Of a stretch of DNA of 64,000 bases, positions 53,701-61,166 are shown piece after piece. The notes beneath the pieces are model-generated. The model was not told the DNA's origin. It searched no databases and was given only the letters and a program-made list of their open reading frames with translations. Position 1 is the first letter of the stretch, and each line of letters starts with the position of its first letter. Position numbers and translations under genes: made by a program. The stretch spans positions 72,001 through 136,000 of the forward strand of contig JAODUO010000489.1 in assembly GCA_025642075.2 (NCBI GenBank), in the 5' to 3' direction. Source of the DNA: Ridgeia piscesae. Its lineage: Eukaryota; Annelida; Polychaeta; Sabellida; Siboglinidae.

Positions 53701-56700
53701 AACATATTGAAAATTCCCCTTTATCAACAGACCAGGGAGTTCTCTCATGAGTAGGGTATCGTTTAGACCACATGTGAACATACAAATAGCTGTTACTTCC
53801 AAACGTGTCTCTTCATCGAGTCATTTGCTACACACTTTTATATCTTCATCAAATTTATGGCCCAATATATGTTCACCTTTTGGAATGGCTGCTGCTTATC
53901 AGGTTGGTTCAGGTAAATCGTCTCTCCACTGGGTCATTGATAAGTTGTTTTAAACAAAGACACACATGCTGTTACTAGAAATGATCCATTAAAATGTGTG
54001 TCTCCAACTGGGAGTGACGGACGCCAGTGCATTTCGGTGCAATCTGAAGGGGACTAATTAAAAGTGGCCCCATCTGGTGTGCAAATGAGAACTCTTATTT
54101 CAAGAGATTTTTGTTAGAGTTTTCCGCGCGACATGCATTTATGCAGGACTAGTCTGGCGTTCGCATAATGCGACAGACATGATTACATGCATGTATGCAT
54201 GCGCGCAGTGCTCCACCCATCCTCGCAAACATAATAAAGACTCTGGTTAATTAAAACTGCCTTGTTCTTGATCATGGGAGTTGAGCAGTATTCTGAATCG
54301 TGCACACACATAGCAAGAGGAGGCCAGCCAGCAGACAGAGTCACGAACAAGAGGCACAGAACACATGCGCATTCGCAGAGAAAACACCCTATAAAGACAT
54401 TAATGATTTGTATATAAATGTGAAAATTATCACAATAAACGTTGAGATTGCTGTCGGTAGGCGTAATCGCTGCACTGCCGGGCGGCATTTTGCGGGCGGT
54501 CAGTTTTTATTGGCGCCATTCAGTCCTGTGTATTCGCGCTGACCTTCTCCGATGTGTTGGCAAACTGTGATTTGTGCGGCAATGAAGGCTGGCATCCATC
54601 ATGTTCATGGCGAGATTTCCCGCATCTAGTTATCTCTTGTCGTATCCCCAGCTCTCAGCAGCCGTATCACAGCAAACACTGCACGACATGACACGGCAGT
54701 AGAAAAATCAATGTGGCAGCATCGAGTGTTTCTCTGCCCAACTCTCTATCATAGTTGTGTTTTCTGCGTAGGGCAATGTCCAGTCAGTCTAAGTGACCAC
54801 TGTCAAAATGGAGGGCAACTAGTTTTTGTCTGACACAAAAGTCATTGCCAACGTTGTGTTTAAATGGATGACGTCTGCTGCTTTACCTGAAATTAGCTGG
54901 TGTAGTAATTTGTAACAGAAAATTTGAATATAAAACCATACTGTGGTTTCTTCAGCATTATTGGCAATAAAAGTTGTTTTAAAAATGGGTTTATATTCCA
55001 GTGGTAAATTGTTTTAATTAATTAATTTTTCATTATAAATTTTACCTATTAATTATTTTATTACATTCTTTCTTTCTTTCTACTGCTTGTAAATTTATTT
55101 GTGACTTTGATTTTATTGAAATTATATTTATATACATATTTATTAGTATATATAGCATGTTGAGAATTGATTGTTTAGCTAAAACTGTATGAATAGAGTG
55201 TATGATTATCAAATCAAGCTTTTATTTGCTTACTCTGTCTTAACAAGCTAAGTAAATAAATCATATTTGACTAAGTGCAAAGTAAGTTCACCTGTGTTGT
55301 GAGTGTACACACACAACATTGGAACAAAGTTCTCACTGGTGACCTGGTCAATGTTGACCACACTGACACATCCCGCAGGTACAAGTCACTGTCACCTGTA
55401 GTGACCATGTCAGCAGGTGACACACCCCGCATGTACAAGCCACTGTCACCTGTGGTGACCATGTCAGCAGGTGACACACCCCACATGTACAAGCCACTGT
55501 CACCTGTAGTGACCATGTCAGCAGGTGACACACCCCACATGTACAAGTCACTGTCACCTGTAGTGACCATGTCAGCAGGTGACACACCCCGCATGTACAA
55601 GTCACTGTCACCTGTGGTGACCATGTCAGCAGGTGACACACCCCACATGTACAAGTCACTGTCACCTGTGGTGACCATGTCAGCAGGTGACACACCCCAC
55701 ATGTACAAGTCACTGTCACCTGTGGTGACCATGTCAGCAGGTGACACACCCCGCATGTACAAGTCACTGTCACCTGTGGTGACCATGTCAGCAGGTGACA
55801 CACCCCGCATGTACAAGCCACTGTCACCTGTAGTGACCATGTCAGCAGGTGACACACCCCGCATGTACAAGTCACTGTCACCTGTAGTGACCATGTCAGC
55901 AGGTGACACACCCCACATGTACAAGTCACTGTCACCTGTGGTGACCATGTCAGCAGGTGACACACCCCGCATGTACAAGTCACTGTCACCTGTGGTGACC
56001 ATGTCAGCAGGTGACACACCCCGCATGTACAAGTCACTGTCACCTGTGGTGACCATGTCAGCAGGTGACACACCCCGCATGTACAAGCCACTGTCACCTG
56101 TGGTGACCATGTCAGCAGGTGACACACCCCACATGTACAAGTCACTGTCACCTGTGGTGACCATGTCAGCAGGTGACACACCCCGCATGTACAAGCCACT
56201 GTCACCTGTGGTGACCATGTCAGCAGGTGACACACCCCGCATGTACAAGTCACTGTCACCTGTGGTGACCATGTCAGCAGGTGACACACCCCGCATGTAC
56301 AAGTCACTGTCACCTGTGGTGACCATGTCAGCAGGTGACACACCCCGCATGTACAAGCCACTGTCACCTGTGGTGACCATGTCAGCAGGTGACACACCCC
56401 GCATGTACAAGTCACTGTCACCTGTAGTGACCATGTCAGCAGGTGACACACCCCGCATGTACAAGTCACGGTCACCTGTAGTGACCATGTCAGCAGGTGA
56501 CACACCCCGCATGTACAAGTCACTGTCACCTGTGGTGACCATGTCAGCAGGTGACACACCCCGCATGTACAAGTCACTGTCACCTGTAGTGACCATGTCA
56601 GCAGGTGACACACCCCGCATGTACAAGTCACTGTCACCTGTAGTGACCATGTCAGCAGGTGACACACCCCGCATGTACAAGTCACTGTCACCTGTAGTGA

Positions 56701-59700
56701 CCATGTCAGCAGGTGACACACCCCGCATGTACAAGTCACTGTCACCTGTGGTGACCATGTCAGCAGGTGACACACCCCGCATGTACAAGTCACTGTCACC
56801 TGTAGTGACCATGTCAGCAGGTGACACACCCCGCATGTACAAGTCACTGTCACCTGTAGTGACCATGTCAGTAGGTGACACACCCCGCATGTACAAGTCA
56901 CTGTCACCTGTAGTGACCATGTCAGCAGGTGACAAACCCCGCATGTATGTACAAGTCACTGTCACCTGTAGTGACCATGTCAGCAGGTGACACACCCCGC
57001 ATGTACAAGTCACTGTCACCTGTAGTGACCATGTCAGCAGGTGACACACCCCGCATGTATGTACAAGTCACTGTCACCTGTAGTGACCATGTCAGTAGGT
57101 GATACACCCCGCATGTACAAGTCACTGTCACCTGTAGTGACCATGTCAGCAGGTGACACACCCCGCATGTATGTACAAGTCACTGTCACCTGTAGTGACC
57201 ATGTCAGCAGGTGACACATCCCGCAGGTACAAGTCACTGTCACCTGTAGTGACCATGTGAGCAGGTGACACACCCCGCAGGTACAAGTCACTGTCACCTG
57301 TAGTGACCATGTCAGCAGGTGGCACACCCCGCAGGTACAAGTCACTGTCACCTGTAGTGACCATGTCAGCAGGTGACACATCCCGCATGTACAAGTCACT
57401 GTCACCTGTGGTGACCATGTCAGCAGGTGACACACCCCGCATGTACAAGTCACTGTCACCTGTAGTGACCATGTCAGCAGGTGACACATCCCACAGGTAC
57501 AAGTCACCGTCACCTGTAGTGACCATGTCAGCAGGTGACACATCCCACAGGTACAAGTCACCGTCACCTGTAGTGACCATGTCAGCAGGTGACACACCCC
57601 GCATGTACAAGCTCACCGTCACCTGTAGTGACCATGTCAGCAGGTGACACACCCCGCATGTACAAGCCACCGTCACCTGTAGTGACCATGTCAGCAGCTG
57701 ACACACCCCGCATGTACAAGCCACCGTCACCTGTAGTGACCATGTCAGCAGGTGACACCCCCCGCATGTACAAGCCACCGTCACCTGTAGTGACCATGTC
57801 AGCAGGTGACACCCCCCGCATGTACAAGCCACCGTCACCTGTAGTGACCATGTCAGCAGCTGACACACCCTGCATGTACAAGTCACTGTCACCTGTAGTG
57901 ACCATGTCAGCAGCTGACACACCCTGCATGTACAAGTCACTGTCACCTGTAGTGACCATGTCAGCAGCTGACACACCCCGCATGTACAAGCCACTGTCAC
58001 CTGTATTGACCATGTCAGCAGGTGACACACCCCGCATGTACAAGCCACTGTCACCTGTAGTGACCATGTCAGCAGGTGACACATCCCACAGGTACAAGTC
58101 ACCGTCACCTGTAGTGACCATGTCAGCAGGTGACACACCCCGCATGTACAAGCCACCGTCACCTGTAGTGACCATGTCAGCAGGTGACACACCCCGCATG
58201 TACAAGCCACCGTCACCTGTAGTGACCATGTCAGCAGGTGACACACCCCGCATGTACAAGCCACCGTCACCTGTAGTGACCATGTCAGCAGGTGACACCC
58301 CCGCATGTACAAGCCACCGTCACCTGTAGTGACCATGTCAGCAGGTGACACACCCCGCATGTACAAGCCACCGTCACCTGTAGTGACCATGTCAGCAGGT
58401 GACACACCCCGCATGTACAAGCCACCTCACCTGTAGTGACCATGTCAGCAGGTGACACACCCCGCATGTACAAGCCGTCACCTGTAGTGACCATGTCAGC
58501 AGGTGACACACCCCGCATGTACAAGCACCGTCACCTGTAGTGACCATGTCAGCAGGTGACACACCCCGCATGTACAAGCCACTGTCACCTGTAGTGACCA
58601 TGTCAGCAGGTGACACACCCCGCATGTACAAGTCACTGTCACCTGTAGTGACCATGTCAGCAGGTGACACACCCCGCATGTACAAGCCACTGTCACCTGT
58701 AGTGACCATGTCAGCAAGTGCCAATTCATGTATGCTTCGAACTAGAAAAGTCGGCAGAAGACCGTTCCTGGAATATTAGCTTAGGTAAAGCCTACACAAC
58801 TGACCGGTGTGCATGACGAATACCCAATTTACATTATGAACATTGATTACCATCTATCCAATGTCCAGTGCAAACCCTAATGCCGTCAAACAAACCTTAA
58901 CAAACGAAGACATTTAAAAAATAAAAGCTTTACGTTTTCTTTGTATCGGTATAGACACACACCTGGAAGTGTTGCACCTGAGGTCCAAGTAACTGAGAAG
59001 GAAACATTCACGCACATTCATGTATGCATGCACACATGCTCGCACACAGGTTCATACAGACACACAGACACACGTACATGCACACAGACACACGTACATG
59101 CACACACACACGCAGACACACGCAGACACACATGTCCGCTAGCTTGATTAAGTTAGACGTAGCAATGTAATGTTAGTGACGTAGCAAGTGGCAGTACTGA
59201 CCAGACATCACGTACATTCCTGTGTACGTGTCAAATCCCTTAGTTGACATTACACCACCAGACACCATGCAGTAGGTGCTGACATTTCTTCCCTTGTGGC
59301 TGCTCATGCCAAACATTAGTTGCTGACATATTCTCCTCTTGCTGACACAAACACACAGACGTGGACACATCTTCCTGTCGTAGTTTCTGACACCAAATAG
59401 TACATATTGACACATCCTTTTATAGTTGCTGACACAGTAGGTGCTGACATGTCCTCGAATTGATAGGCAAGCACTACCATATCCTCTTCCATTTGCTAGC
59501 ACGGTACAGTAAGTTCTGACATGTCCTTATGTTGTACTTGCCGACACATCTTCTTGCAACTTCTGACCTCATGCAGTAGACGCTGACACATCCTCCTGCA
59601 GTCGCTGACACGTCACCTTATAGCTGCTGACCCAAGCAGTGATGCTACCTGTGTTATGTACTCACTTGTGTTTTACGTCTGCTCTATGACCCCGCCAGTC

Positions 59701-61052
59701 CTTTCTTCCGATACATAATCAACCGTAAACAGGTCAGTCCAGTTGGTCAGACCTGGTGCAGCCTGTCTGCTGTGGTCAGAGCGGTGTAGCGAGTGGTCAC
59801 TCTGTGGTGATGGGCTTGTCACAAAGATGCAGGCTGCTAAGACCGCTGTGAGTTTTTAAGCTTGTGCGGCTTGGAAATCAATACAAGTGATATGTGTCAC
59901 ATGTAGGACATAGTGCGGCCCCTCACAACACAGCACCACACAGGGTCACAACACACACATGCACAGCACCACACTGGGTCACAACACACACACGCACACA
60001 CACACACACGCACGCATGCACACACGCACGCACGCACGCACCCATGCATGCACGCACGCACGCACGCACACTGCACCACACCGGGTCACAATACACAGTG
60101 CACCACACCGGGTCACAACACACAGCACCACACTAGGTCACAATACACAGTGCACCACACTGGTCACAACACACACAGCACTACGCCGGGTCACAACACA
60201 CAGCACCGCACTGGGTCACAATACACAGTGCACCACACCGGTCACAACACACACAGCACCATGCCGGGTCACAACACACACTGCACCACACCGGGTCACA
60301 ACACTGGACCTGCACGAGGTCACAGCACCAGACACCACACAAAGTACTTGCAGGATGTCACTGTGCGGGCACCACACAAAGTTCATGGCACCAAGTCAGA
60401 AAAACCAGGCCACAATATCAGGTCATAGCATCAATGATGTTTTTGTGTGGACCTCAAAAAACATCTTACATCCTAATTAATAAAACATTATGTTTTACCA
60501 TTAATATGAATACAGATTTAAATTGGACTAAAATTTAACATCGTACAGTTGGCCTGCAGACACTTTCCTGCACAAAGAAAGGCTGGAGGAAATGCTGGTG
60601 CCTGAGGCCATCTCTAGTGCCACATGGTGGAGACTGGAGCAGAGACAAGACAATTGCATGCAGACTCATCAACGGCATCAAACAGGCGCCAAGTTAACAA
60701 GATTAGATGAAACCAGGTCAGACTTGAACAGCAAATGTGACAGGTCAGTGGCGATTGCAATCATCAAAAGCAATTCCTGCCAAACTTCATCTTAGAATAT
60801 TAACGTTAGTACAACTAATTTAAGTGCATTAGTGTTTACATGGAGTACCAATTTGATTGTATGCTACATTTCTTATTTAAGAAAGACAACCGAGTAAAAG
60901 TTTGTGTTGTGTCCATAGGTAATGTGTCATCACGAAAATTTAATAACCTGGCAGTGGTCAGTAATGATACTGAACTGTATTAGTTAAAGATGTGATTTGT
61001 TAAAGTTACATACATTGTAAAATTATACAAAACAGAATTGGATATATATATG

Positions 61053-61117
<65 letters not shown>

Positions 61118-61118
61118 G

Positions 61119-61166
<48 letters not shown>

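Noticed and set aside
55271..58779. Large open frames on both strands with an 18-residue cycle, resembling a repeat protein
   Set aside because: The 54-bp unit explains them fully; both strands are equally open and no signal peptide, splice site or non-repeat domain is attached.
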